Origin: Arthrobacter tumbae
Lineage (GTDB): Bacteria > Actinomycetota > Actinomycetes > Actinomycetales > Micrococcaceae
Length of the DNA stretch: 64,000 bases
Assembly (NCBI RefSeq): GCF_016907495.1
Contig: NZ_JAFBCC010000001.1
Span: forward strand, 2,480,001 to 2,544,000
Reading direction: 5' to 3'
The notes beneath the pieces are model-generated. The model saw nothing but the letters and a program-made list of their open reading frames with translations. It ran no database searches and was not told the origin of the DNA. Positions 25,271 to 34,610 of the stretch are shown here, one piece after another (the stretch's first letter is position 1; every line of letters begins with the position of its first letter). Position numbers and translations under genes: made by a program.

Positions 25271-26049
25271 GCCGCCACTATCAACCGCACGTCGGCTGCC
25301 CTCAGCGCTGCCTCGATTTCCGGCGGAGGCGGAGAATCGGTCACAAGGACGTCTACCGCATCAAAGGCCGCCAACTTAGCCAGTGCGTACCGCAGCATTT
25401 TTTGATGTGTGGCAACCACCACGACCTGCTCGGCGGAAGCCATCAGCGCAAGCTTGGTTGCTCGCTCCACATCGCGTTCGATATAGAACGCCTCATCATG
25501 GATGCCGCTGACCCCGATGAACGCCGTCCTTGCCCGGAGTCCTTCGGCGGCGCTGACCGTCATGGGCCCATTGAACGCCTGGCTGTCCAGCAACAGTTCA
25601 CCGCCCAGGCAGATAGTGCGTGCAGAAGTCAGCTGCAAACACCTTTGAATAGCCGGCGCAGAATGGGTAATCACGGTACCCATGAAGGACACGGGTAGCT
25701 CCTGTGCAATCTGGTAAACAGTTGTTCCGGCATCCAGGATGACCGCGTCACGTTCCCCGATGAGGTCTACACAGGCTCTGGCCACACGCTGCTTTGCGGC
25801 GGCGTCCTCCTGGATCCTCGCCGCGAAGTCAGCGTTCTGGCCGTGGCCCTGAACGGCACTGACTCCGCCGTGAACCACCCTGACCAGCCCCAGATTGGAC
25901 AGTGCCCGGGTGTCACGGCGGATTGTCATGTCCGACACCGCAAAAGTGCCCGCCAGGTCTGCGGTGGAAATGAATCCTTTTCGGCCCAACTCATCCAGGA
26001 TGGTTCGCTGACGAGGTGTCAGCGGCACCTCTTCTCGTGCGATGCTCAT
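25267..26049 (-). CDS. DeoR/GlpR-family transcriptional regulator
   Basis: A 260-aa repressor type. The N-terminal winged helix is LTPRQRTILDELGRKGFISTADLAGTFAVSDMTIRRDTRALSNLGLVRVVHGG. The C-terminal ~180 residues are the sugar-phosphate-sensing domain with VILDAGTTVYQIAQELP. A longer frame reaches 26112, but the ATG at 26049 has GAGGGGG upstream. It is placed between the dehydrogenase (coupled) and an 18-bp palindrome that recurs ahead of the divergent kinase gene. This suggests it controls the sulfoquinovose genes, probably in response to a phosphorylated sulfosugar intermediate. Confidence 0.85.
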   Translation of the reverse strand: MSIAREEVPLTPRQRTILDELGRKGFISTADLAGTFAVSDMTIRRDTRALSNLGLVRVVHGGVSAVQGHGQNADFAARIQEDAAAKQRVARACVDLIGERDAVILDAGTTVYQIAQELPVSFMGTVITHSAPAIQRCLQLTSARTICLGGELLLDSQAFNGPMTVSAAEGLRARTAFIGVSGIHDEAFYIERDVERATKLALMASAEQVVVVATHQKMLRYALAKLAAFDAVDVLVTDSPPPPEIEAALRAADVRLIVAA

Positions 26050-26094
26050 GGCCCCCTCTTTCCTGCCGTCTGAGCCGACCATCGACTTGGCGGA

Positions 26095-26112
26095 GTGTTG
26101 TATTTCCAACAC
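26095..26112. promoter_or_regulatory. Candidate DeoR operator 1
   Basis: GTGTTG-TATTTC-CAACAC, an 18-bp interrupted palindrome 45 bases upstream of the regulator start. It matches the element at 27326-27343 at 14 of 18 positions. Confidence 0.6.
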
Positions 26113-26120
26113 AAGACTAC

Positions 26121-27311
<1,191 letters not shown>

Positions 27312-27325
27312 TCACTATACCGAAT

Positions 27326-27343
27326 GTGTTGTTTTTCACACAT
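27326..27343. promoter_or_regulatory. Candidate DeoR operator 2
   Basis: GTGTTG-TTTTTC-ACACAT in the divergent promoter region between the Gfo/Idh gene and the kinase gene. It shares the first half and much of the second half with the palindrome at 26095-26112. Confidence 0.55.
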
Positions 27344-27393
27344 AGCGTGTGTATATTTTCTCAATATCAGCCGAACCTACAACGAGGTGGAAC

Positions 27394-28293
27394 GTGCCCC
27401 CATCGTCATCCGGAACCCTGCTCTTCGTAGGATGCGCCACTTTTGACTCCATCGCCCTGGTGCAGGAATACCCGACCGCTGACAGCCGCACCATTGCTTC
27501 AGACTTCTCGACTGCCGGCGGCGGTCCGGCAGCCACGGCAGCAGTAGCCGCAGCCCGCGCTGGCGCCCAGACTGCTTTCGCCGGTGTTGTCGGTACAGAC
27601 GAAGAAGGAGACCGCATCATCAGCGGACTCGAATCTGAAGGCGTCGACACGTCAGCCGTTATCCGGGACGCCAACGTCAAAACCGGTGCCAGCGTGATCG
27701 TGGTGAGCCGGGCCACCGAAAGCCGGGCAATCGTCACCCGGCCCGTACCCCCGGTCAGCTTTCCCGCAGGCAGTCGCTTTCACGACTTGTTGAGCACTGC
27801 CGCTTGGGTCCACGTTGACCACCTGGGCTGGAACAGCATCGCGAACGTTCCCAATCTGCGTATCAGTGTGGACGCCGGAAACCCCATTTCCTCCTTCAGC
27901 CCCAAGGGCGTTGCACTCTACGTTCCCACGCTCGAACGCCTCCGCGCCGAGTACGGGGACGACCTTGCTCCCCAAGCGCTCCTGCAAAAGGCCATCGACG
28001 ACGGCGCTACGGCCGTTGTGGCGACCGCCGGCTCGGAGGGCGCCTGGGTCATGGAACGCGGCGGTGACCCGGTCCACGTCCCCGCTACTCCCGCGGACAT
28101 CGTTTCCACCCTTGGTGCAGGCGACGTCTACCACGGAGCCATCCTCGCCGCCGTCGCGGGCGGACTGTCCCTCGTGGAAGCAGCCCGCTTTGCAGGCCGC
28201 ACTGCCTCCGCATCCTGCGCCGGCCTGGACGGGCGCTCAAAGATACCGCGCCAGGCCCTCCCCGAATTTCTATCCGCACACACCACCGCCTAG
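27394..28293 (+). CDS. yihV: PfkB-family kinase, YihV-like (sulfofructose kinase)
   Basis: A 299-aa ribokinase-fold enzyme predicted to phosphorylate sulfofructose at C1 with ATP. The stretch AGGGPAATAAVAAARAGAQ (42-59) closely matches E. coli YihV, and the catalytic GAGD motif is at 241-244 (TLGAGDVYHGA). The frame is open further upstream, but the GTG at 27394 follows GAGGTGG and lines up with YihV. It is 16 bases from the aldolase gene, heading the plus-strand operon 27394-34571. The sulfosugar assignment rests on the YihV-like sequence together with YihT- and YihS-like neighbours. Confidence 0.88.
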   Translation: MPPSSSGTLLFVGCATFDSIALVQEYPTADSRTIASDFSTAGGGPAATAAVAAARAGAQTAFAGVVGTDEEGDRIISGLESEGVDTSAVIRDANVKTGASVIVVSRATESRAIVTRPVPPVSFPAGSRFHDLLSTAAWVHVDHLGWNSIANVPNLRISVDAGNPISSFSPKGVALYVPTLERLRAEYGDDLAPQALLQKAIDDGATAVVATAGSEGAWVMERGGDPVHVPATPADIVSTLGAGDVYHGAILAAVAGGLSLVEAARFAGRTASASCAGLDGRSKIPRQALPEFLSAHTTA

Positions 28294-28309
28294 CTGAAAG
28301 AAGCAGCCC

Positions 28310-29194
28310 ATGAGCACAACCGATCTTTCTCCCCTTCAGCGCCCGTCAGGTGCCTTCGCCATGCTCGCCGTAGACCAGCGGGAAGCCATGCGAAACATGT
28401 TCGCCGAGCACACCGATCAGCCCGTGACGGACGATGACCTCCGCGACTTCAAACTTGAAGCCGCGCGCATCCTCACGCCCTACGCCTCCGGCGTCCTCAT
28501 CGATCGGCAGTTCGCCCTGGACCAGGCCATCGAGGCCGGCGTGGTGGATTTCAACTGCGGGCTGATCGCCTCCGCCGACCACTTCGAGCCCGCACACGGC
28601 GAACTCGTCGGCGAAGTTACCATCGACCGGCTGGTGGATCCCTCCAAGTACGCTGCCCTCGGCGCAAAGGCACTCAAACTGCTGGTGCTTTACCGTCCGG
28701 ACGAGCCCGCCGAAGGCAGGGTCGCGATGGTGCGCGAGTTCGTTGAGGCTTGCCATTCAGCTGGACTGATCAGCATCATCGAACCGGTCTCGCGTAAGCC
28801 CCTCGCCGGCGGCGATTTCGACTGGAACGCCGGAATCCTGGCCGCCGCGAAGGAGTTGGGCAGCCTGGGTGCCGACCTGTACAAGGCCGAGGTCCCGTTC
28901 AAGGGTCTGGCTTCCGAAGCTGAGGTTCGTGCAGCGTGCGCCGAACTCACACAGGCTATCGACGGACCATGGGTGGTCCTCTCCTCCGGAGTGCCGGAGG
29001 AGGTCTTCCCCGACGCCGTGCGGTGGGCCTGCCTGGAAGGTGCCAGCGGATTCCTGTCCGGACGCGCCGTGTGGGCGTCCTGCATCGGTTCCCCTGACCT
29101 GGTGGAGTCACTCTCCACGGACGCCGTCCGCCGGCTGCAGCGCCTCTGCGATGTGGTTGACGAGGTTGTCTCAGCCCAGAAAACGACAGCGTAG
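28310..29194 (+). CDS. yihT: YihT-like sulfofructose-1-phosphate aldolase
   Basis: A 294-aa class I aldolase predicted to split 6-deoxy-6-sulfofructose 1-phosphate into DHAP and 3-sulfolactaldehyde. It opens with RPSGAFAMLAVDQREAMRNMF, very like E. coli YihT. The Schiff-base lysine is K192 (GADLYKAEVP). R252 in FLSGRAVWAS corresponds to the conserved arginine of that family near the sulfonate pocket. Also conserved are KALKLLVLYRPDE and SIIEPVSRKP. The length equals YihT. It is directly downstream of the kinase, as in other sulfo-EMP clusters. Confidence 0.92.
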   Translation: MSTTDLSPLQRPSGAFAMLAVDQREAMRNMFAEHTDQPVTDDDLRDFKLEAARILTPYASGVLIDRQFALDQAIEAGVVDFNCGLIASADHFEPAHGELVGEVTIDRLVDPSKYAALGAKALKLLVLYRPDEPAEGRVAMVREFVEACHSAGLISIIEPVSRKPLAGGDFDWNAGILAAAKELGSLGADLYKAEVPFKGLASEAEVRAACAELTQAIDGPWVVLSSGVPEEVFPDAVRWACLEGASGFLSGRAVWASCIGSPDLVESLSTDAVRRLQRLCDVVDEVVSAQKTTA

Positions 29195-29260
29195 TCACCC
29201 GGCAACACTTCGACCCCATTCACATCAGCACAACCAGCCGAACTCAAAGAGGAGAACACC

Positions 29261-30547
29261 GTGGATCACATTTCGCGCCGGCAGGCACTCGGACTATTCG
29301 GAGCCTTGGGCATGGGGGCGGCAGTGGCCTCCTGCGCCGGGCCCGGCGGAACGGCGCCGGCCGCACCCAATAGCGTCGCAGCACCCGCAACAGGGGAAAT
29401 TACCGGCGAAGTTTCATTCGCGCACTGGCGTGGAGAGGACAAGGAGGTATTCGACGAGCTGATCAAGCGGTTCACTTCCGCCAACTCTGGTGTCTCCCTC
29501 ACCCAGAACATCTCAACCTCGAACGACTACAACGCCCAGGGACTGCAGAAACTTCGCGGCGCCTCCATCGGTGACGCCTTCGCTTCCTTCCGTGGATCCC
29601 AGTTCTCGAATTTCGTGGAAGCCGGTCTGTATACCAACCTCACCGACAGCCCTGCCGCAGCGCAGTACGAGCCCGACCTCCTGGCCGCCGGAAAGTCGGA
29701 AGACGCGCAGTTCGGTCTTCCCTATCAGGTGGTGTTCCCCATGCCGCTGATCAACCTGGACATCTTCGACCGGGCGGGTGCTGATATCGCACCCAAGGAC
29801 TGGGACGGCTTCCTCGGTACCTGTGAGGCACTCAAGTCAGCCGGAGTTGTCCCCATCTCCTGGCCCGGCGGCGACGTCGGCAATGGCGGCCAGCTGTTCA
29901 ACTGCATGATTATCAACGTTGCCCCGGCAGATGACATGGGCACCCAGATCGAGCAGGGCACGCTAAAGCTCACCGATGACTGGTACATCGGAATGCTCAG
30001 GCAGTACCAACAGCTCATTCCTTACCTGCAGCCCAACTCAACGGGAACTGCGGTGGAACCGGCCCAGAGCCTCTTTTCCCGGGGCGATGCCGCCATGCTG
30101 GCGACCGGCTCGTACCACCTGGCAGCAGTCCGCGACCTGGGAGCCGAGTTCCCGATGGAGCTGATCTTCCCCAACACCTCCACTGGCGGTACGTCGAAGT
30201 ATGAAGGTGTGTACAACGCAACCTTCATCCTCGGCGTCAACGCCGACAGCGACAATCAGCCTGCAGCGATGGAATGGGTCAACTTCCTGTCAGATCCGGA
30301 AAATGCGGGCTATTACGCGAACGAAACCGCACAGCACGTCGCGGTAGCCGGCGTCGAGTACACCAACGAGGATCTGCAGAAGCTCAGCCCGTGGCTCGAG
30401 AAGAAGACGGCGCTGGCGCCCCGCTTCCAGTTCCAGAACCTCGATGTCCGCAACGCAGTCGAGGCGAGCGCCACAGCCGTTATCGCCGGTACGGACCCGG
30501 AACAGGCGGCAGCTGAAGCACAACAGATTGTGGATGAACGAGTATGA
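29261..30547 (+). CDS. ABC transporter sugar-binding lipoprotein (probable sulfoquinovose/SQ-glycoside binding)
   Basis: A 428-aa extracellular solute-binding protein of the sugar type. The signal starts at a GTG after GAGGAG and reads SRRQALGLFGALGMGAAVASC, with a lipobox at C25 and an SRR pair that would suit Tat export. The mature part (GEVSFAHWRGEDKEVFDELIKRF...) has the family 1 pattern. It overlaps the first permease gene by four bases. Substrate specificity is inferred from the surrounding sulfoquinovose genes. Confidence 0.85.
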   Translation: MDHISRRQALGLFGALGMGAAVASCAGPGGTAPAAPNSVAAPATGEITGEVSFAHWRGEDKEVFDELIKRFTSANSGVSLTQNISTSNDYNAQGLQKLRGASIGDAFASFRGSQFSNFVEAGLYTNLTDSPAAAQYEPDLLAAGKSEDAQFGLPYQVVFPMPLINLDIFDRAGADIAPKDWDGFLGTCEALKSAGVVPISWPGGDVGNGGQLFNCMIINVAPADDMGTQIEQGTLKLTDDWYIGMLRQYQQLIPYLQPNSTGTAVEPAQSLFSRGDAAMLATGSYHLAAVRDLGAEFPMELIFPNTSTGGTSKYEGVYNATFILGVNADSDNQPAAMEWVNFLSDPENAGYYANETAQHVAVAGVEYTNEDLQKLSPWLEKKTALAPRFQFQNLDVRNAVEASATAVIAGTDPEQAAAEAQQIVDERV

Positions 30548-31509
30548 GCGTCAGCATCGGAGGCGCCAAGCCGGCCAGCGAATCGCGCCGGAGCAAGGCC
30601 TCGCCCCCACACGATCAGAAGAAACGGAAGTCGCCGACACGCGTCAGTCCCGCGCTCTACCTGTTCCCGCTGCCGGCCATCGCCGTCACCCTGGTGTTCC
30701 TGGTCATGCCGACCCTGCAGGCCTTCCAGTATGCCCTTACTGACTGGAATGGATTCTCGGCCGCCTTCAATTACGTCGGCCTGGATAACTTCGTCCGCGC
30801 CTTCACGGGTGACTCGTTGTTCACCAATGCTCTGGCGAACAACCTGAAGTTCATGCTCGTGGTGGTGATCTTCCAGACGGTCGTCTCATTGGTCCTCGCG
30901 ATGATGCTCACCAAGAACAGCCGGGGAAGCATCCTGCTCCGGGCTTTGTTCTTCTTCCCGACCATCCTCTCCTCGGTGTCCGTAGCGTTCATCTGGAAGT
31001 TCATCTACGACCCGAATTTCGGTCTCGCGAACTCAACGCTTGGCGCCGTCGGCCTGGACAGCTTGCAGGGTTCCTACCTCGGTGACGACGCACAGGCCCT
31101 CTACTGGGTTGCAGCGACCCAGGTGTGGTTCCACGCCGGCCAGATGATGGTCGTGTTTGTCGCCGGTCTGCAGGGAATACCCCGCGAACTGTATGAAGCC
31201 GCCGAGATCGACGGCGCAGGGAAGTGGCAGCAATTCACCTCGATAACGTGGCCGCTGGTTGCCCCGGCAACTGCGATCGTGGTGGCTTACACGACGATCC
31301 AGTCCTTCAAGGCATTCGATTTGATTCTGGGTATTGCCGGGAATCCGCCGAAGGCCTCACTGGACATCCTTTCCACCCGTATCTACAGCTCGTTCGCCAA
31401 CGCTGAGTTTGGATACGCGGCAGCACAATCCATCATCTTCATGGCGTTGATCGCGCTCGTGACCTGGCTGCAGCGGCGAGTGCTCCGGCTCACCCAGAAA
31501 CAGGAGTAA
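30544..31509 (+). CDS. ABC sugar transporter permease (MalF type)
   Basis: A 321-aa membrane protein with six predicted segments. The N-terminal ~35 residues are charged and cytoplasmic. The EAA loop that docks the ATPase is visible as ELYEAAEIDGAGKWQQFTSITWPLVAP. It begins inside the stop of the binding-protein gene and is followed after four bases by the second permease. It pairs with the protein at 31514. Confidence 0.9.
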   Translation: MSVSIGGAKPASESRRSKASPPHDQKKRKSPTRVSPALYLFPLPAIAVTLVFLVMPTLQAFQYALTDWNGFSAAFNYVGLDNFVRAFTGDSLFTNALANNLKFMLVVVIFQTVVSLVLAMMLTKNSRGSILLRALFFFPTILSSVSVAFIWKFIYDPNFGLANSTLGAVGLDSLQGSYLGDDAQALYWVAATQVWFHAGQMMVVFVAGLQGIPRELYEAAEIDGAGKWQQFTSITWPLVAPATAIVVAYTTIQSFKAFDLILGIAGNPPKASLDILSTRIYSSFANAEFGYAAAQSIIFMALIALVTWLQRRVLRLTQKQE

Positions 31510-31513
31510 CGGC

Positions 31514-32329
31514 ATGCTCACCTCACTCACCCGCCGCGGCTTCCTCGCGGTCTACGCCATCATCATCATCGTCCCGCTCACCGTGGTGATCTTCGGCAGC
31601 TTCAAGTCGACACAGGAACTGTTCGACGGACCGTTCAGCTTCCCCCAGTCGTTGGCACCCGATGCCTACGTGGAAGTTCTTGGCGGCCAGAACCTTGGCC
31701 GGTCCTTCATGAACAGCGTCATCGTCTCAGCCTGTTCGGTACCCATCACACTCTTTCTCGCGAGCCTGGCCGGGTACGCAGTCGCCAGGATGAGGGGATT
31801 CTGGTCCTGGGCAATCTTCGGCTTCCTCGTGCTCGGCATGGCGATCCCAGCGCAGGCAAACATGGTGCCGCTGTACGTGTTGTTCCAGCGGATGGGGCTG
31901 CTGGACACCCTGCTCGGCCTGGTTCTGGCCAACGTCGTCTCAACGCTCCCGATCGCGGTGTTCATTCTGGGCGGCTTCATGCGGACTCTTCCGCGCGAGC
32001 TGTACGAAGCGTCCGCCATCGACGGAACGAGCCCCTGGCGTACCTATGCGTCCATAGCCATGCCGCTCTCGGCCCCGTCCCTGGCAGCTGCCGGTATCTT
32101 CCTGTTCGTCATCCACTGGAACGAACTGCTGTATCCGCTGCTGTTCATCCAATCGCCCGAGAACCGCACCCTTCCCTTGGCGCTGCTGAGCTTCCAAGGT
32201 GAGTTCCAGACCGACTACCCGCTCCTGTTCGCCGGCGTCATCATGGCTTCGCTGCCCGTTGTCGTTGCCTACATCTTCCTGCAGCGCTACTTCGTCGCCG
32301 GAATCACTGCCGGGGCAAACAAGGGATGA
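31514..32329 (+). CDS. ABC sugar transporter permease (MalG type)
   Basis: A 271-aa membrane protein with six predicted segments and an EAA loop ELYEASAIDGTSPWRTYASIAMPLSAP. It is the second channel half of the importer with 30544-31509. No ATPase gene lies in the cluster. Actinobacteria commonly use a shared MsiK-type ATPase encoded elsewhere, which is the likely partner here. Confidence 0.9.
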   Translation: MLTSLTRRGFLAVYAIIIIVPLTVVIFGSFKSTQELFDGPFSFPQSLAPDAYVEVLGGQNLGRSFMNSVIVSACSVPITLFLASLAGYAVARMRGFWSWAIFGFLVLGMAIPAQANMVPLYVLFQRMGLLDTLLGLVLANVVSTLPIAVFILGGFMRTLPRELYEASAIDGTSPWRTYASIAMPLSAPSLAAAGIFLFVIHWNELLYPLLFIQSPENRTLPLALLSFQGEFQTDYPLLFAGVIMASLPVVVAYIFLQRYFVAGITAGANKG

Positions 32330-32388
32330 CGACGGCGGACTAACCGCCAAAAGCGCCAAAAACTCACCTGTAGGAAAGGGAATGACAC

Positions 32389-33828
32389 GTGAACCTGAAA
32401 GAAGCCCAGCACCTGGTCAACGGCACCTGGTACGGCAGCGACGAGACCAGGGACGTCATCGATCCCGGTAACGGCGCTGTCATCGGACAAGTCGCCTGGG
32501 GTTCGGCGCAGGACGCCGAAGCCGCCGCTGACGCGGCCGCAGAGGCTTTCCCCGCCTGGTCCAGAACCACAGCACGGGAAAGAGGAGATCTCCTCCGCAA
32601 AGCAGCCGACCTCCTGGCGGAGCGCAGGGACGAACTGGCTTCCGTCCTGGCGATGGAGGCCGGGAAAAGGTTGCCTGAAGCCCAGGGAGAAGTTGACTTC
32701 TCCGTCGAGTACTTCCGCTGGTTCGCAGAGGAAGCCCGTCGCGCGACCGGCACCATCCGCCCTCCTGAACTGCACGGGCGGAGGCACATGTCTGTCCGTA
32801 GGCCGATCGGCGTCGTCCTGAGCCTGACTCCCTGGAACTTCCCGGTCTCCATCCAGGCGCGCAAGCTCGCGGCCATATTGGCCGCCGGGTGCACGGTTGT
32901 CGGTCGGGTGTCCGAAAAAGCTCCCCTAGCAGCAACCGGCTTGTTCGAAGTGCTCACCGACGCGGGCTTCCCGGCCGGTGTGGTCAACCTCGTCCACGGC
33001 CCGTCACGGGCCACCACCGCTGCCCTCCTTCAGCACCCGGCAGTGAGAGCCGTCAGCTTCACCGGATCGACGGGAGTCGGCAGCCAGATCATGGGCCAGG
33101 CTGCCGGGCGCATCATCCGTCCACTGTTGGAGTTGGGAGGAAACGCACCATTCATTGTGTTCGACGACGCCGACCTGGACCTGGCGGTAGAAGGCGCAGT
33201 TCTCGGACGGCTTCGCAACAGCGGCCAATCCTGCGTGGCCGCCAACCGCTTCCTCGTGCAGCAAGGAGTCGCGGAGGAGTTTGCCAAGCGCCTGGGGGAG
33301 CGCTTCGACGCGCTCACCATCGGTCACGGCGCTCCGGGCGACGGCTCGCCCGTGCCGGATCTGGGCCCCCTCATCGATGACGAGCGGGTGTCGGCGGTGC
33401 AGGCACTGGTCGACGACGCCCTGAACCGCGGCGCCCGGCGCGTCACCCAGAGAACCGAGATCCCAGCCGGCGGCTCATTCCTCGCCCCCACACTTCTCAC
33501 GGATGTACCCGATGATGCACCGCTGGTCACGGAGGAGGTCTTTGGGCCGGCCGCCGGGATCGTCACCTTCTCGGATGAAGAGGACGCCGTCCGGAAGGCG
33601 AATGCCACCGAGATGGGACTCGCAGCCTACGTGTGGACGAAATCCGCGCGACGCGGCTGGGAACTACCAGGGCGAATCGAAGCCGGCATTGTCGGAGTGA
33701 ATGACCCCCTTCCCTCCGTCGCTTTCGCACCCATGGGCGGCATGAAGCAGTCCGGGCTCGGACGCGAAGGCGCCGATCTGGGAATGGAGGAATTCGAGGA
33801 AGTCCAGTACGTGGCCTGGAAACCGTAA
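32389..33828 (+). CDS. Aldehyde dehydrogenase, probable sulfolactaldehyde dehydrogenase
   Basis: A 479-aa NAD(P)-dependent aldehyde dehydrogenase of the GabD-like group. The catalytic cysteine is C282 (NSGQSCVAANRF), the general-base glutamate is E248 (LLELGGNAPF), and TPWNFP is at 148-153. The cofactor-binding KPSE region is altered to GRVSEKAP, which may bear on cofactor choice. In this context it should oxidise 3-sulfolactaldehyde from the aldolase to sulfolactate, in place of a YihU-type reductase. Its TAA shares one base with the ATG of the exporter gene. Confidence 0.85.
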   Translation: MNLKEAQHLVNGTWYGSDETRDVIDPGNGAVIGQVAWGSAQDAEAAADAAAEAFPAWSRTTARERGDLLRKAADLLAERRDELASVLAMEAGKRLPEAQGEVDFSVEYFRWFAEEARRATGTIRPPELHGRRHMSVRRPIGVVLSLTPWNFPVSIQARKLAAILAAGCTVVGRVSEKAPLAATGLFEVLTDAGFPAGVVNLVHGPSRATTAALLQHPAVRAVSFTGSTGVGSQIMGQAAGRIIRPLLELGGNAPFIVFDDADLDLAVEGAVLGRLRNSGQSCVAANRFLVQQGVAEEFAKRLGERFDALTIGHGAPGDGSPVPDLGPLIDDERVSAVQALVDDALNRGARRVTQRTEIPAGGSFLAPTLLTDVPDDAPLVTEEVFGPAAGIVTFSDEEDAVRKANATEMGLAAYVWTKSARRGWELPGRIEAGIVGVNDPLPSVAFAPMGGMKQSGLGREGADLGMEEFEEVQYVAWKP

Positions 33829-34571
33829 TGACCACAAGCGCTCTGGTGCTGGCATCCGTCGTCGTTGGTGCCGGCATGCAGCGCTTCACGGGAATGGGGT
33901 TTGCGCTGGTCGCAGCCCCATTCCTTGTCCTTCTCCTTGGACCGGTTGAGGGCGTCATCCTGGTGAACCTGTGCGGCGCCGTGACGGCTGGGGCTATCTT
34001 CTTCAGGGTTTTCCGCATGGTCAACTGGCGTACCTACGCCATCCTGACGATGGCCGCCCTCATCGGCATCGTGCCTGCTTCCCTCGCTGTGCGGGTAGTG
34101 CCGGCGGCTGTGCTTCAAATAGGGATCGGTGTACTCCTTGCAGCCGGGCTGACGGTCCTGCTGGCTCTGCGCTCGGCACGTCTCCAACCCAAGAGGCGTT
34201 ACCTCTGGACCGCCGGCGCGCTCAGTGGGTTCATGAACACCTCCGCAGGTGTGGGAGGGCCCGCCGTCAGCATCTACTCCATGGCCACCCGATGGGAACA
34301 CCATTCGTTCGCAGCAACAATGCAGCCCTACTTCTTTACCATCGGATCCCTGTCGCTGGCAGCGAAAGCAGCCACGACACCCGCAGAATTCCCCGACATT
34401 TCCTGGCAGATGTGGCTGGCGATCTCCCTCGCCTGCCTTGTTGGCCTCGCCATAGGAGAAATCTTCGCCAAACGCGTTTCACCCCGAGCCGCACAGATAG
34501 TTCTCATCGTCCTCGCCTACCTCGGCGCGGTGGCAACCATAGGCCGTGGAGTCTTGGATGCACTTTCCTGA
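33828..34571 (+). CDS. TauE/SafE-family sulfonate exporter
   Basis: A 247-aa membrane protein of the TauE/SafE family with about seven to eight hydrophobic segments and the two-fold internal pattern of that family (GAGMQRFTGMGFALVAAPFLVLL... and GALSGFMNTSAGVGGPAVSIY). TauE-type proteins export sulfite, sulfoacetate, sulfolactate and similar anions. Last in the operon and coupled to the aldehyde dehydrogenase, it is the probable exit for sulfolactate. Confidence 0.88.
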   Translation: MTTSALVLASVVVGAGMQRFTGMGFALVAAPFLVLLLGPVEGVILVNLCGAVTAGAIFFRVFRMVNWRTYAILTMAALIGIVPASLAVRVVPAAVLQIGIGVLLAAGLTVLLALRSARLQPKRRYLWTAGALSGFMNTSAGVGGPAVSIYSMATRWEHHSFAATMQPYFFTIGSLSLAAKAATTPAEFPDISWQMWLAISLACLVGLAIGEIFAKRVSPRAAQIVLIVLAYLGAVATIGRGVLDALS

Positions 34572-34583
34572 TGAGCGGGTAGT

Positions 34584-34605
34584 TGTCCGCCGGAAGAGGC
34601 GGACA
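34584..34605. terminator. Bidirectional hairpin between convergent operons
   Basis: An 8-bp stem TGTCCGCC/GGCGGACA with a 6-base loop GGAAGA, 12 bases after the exporter stop and 5 bases from the end of the minus-strand mutase gene. Confidence 0.7.
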
Positions 34606-34610
34606 TCCGG

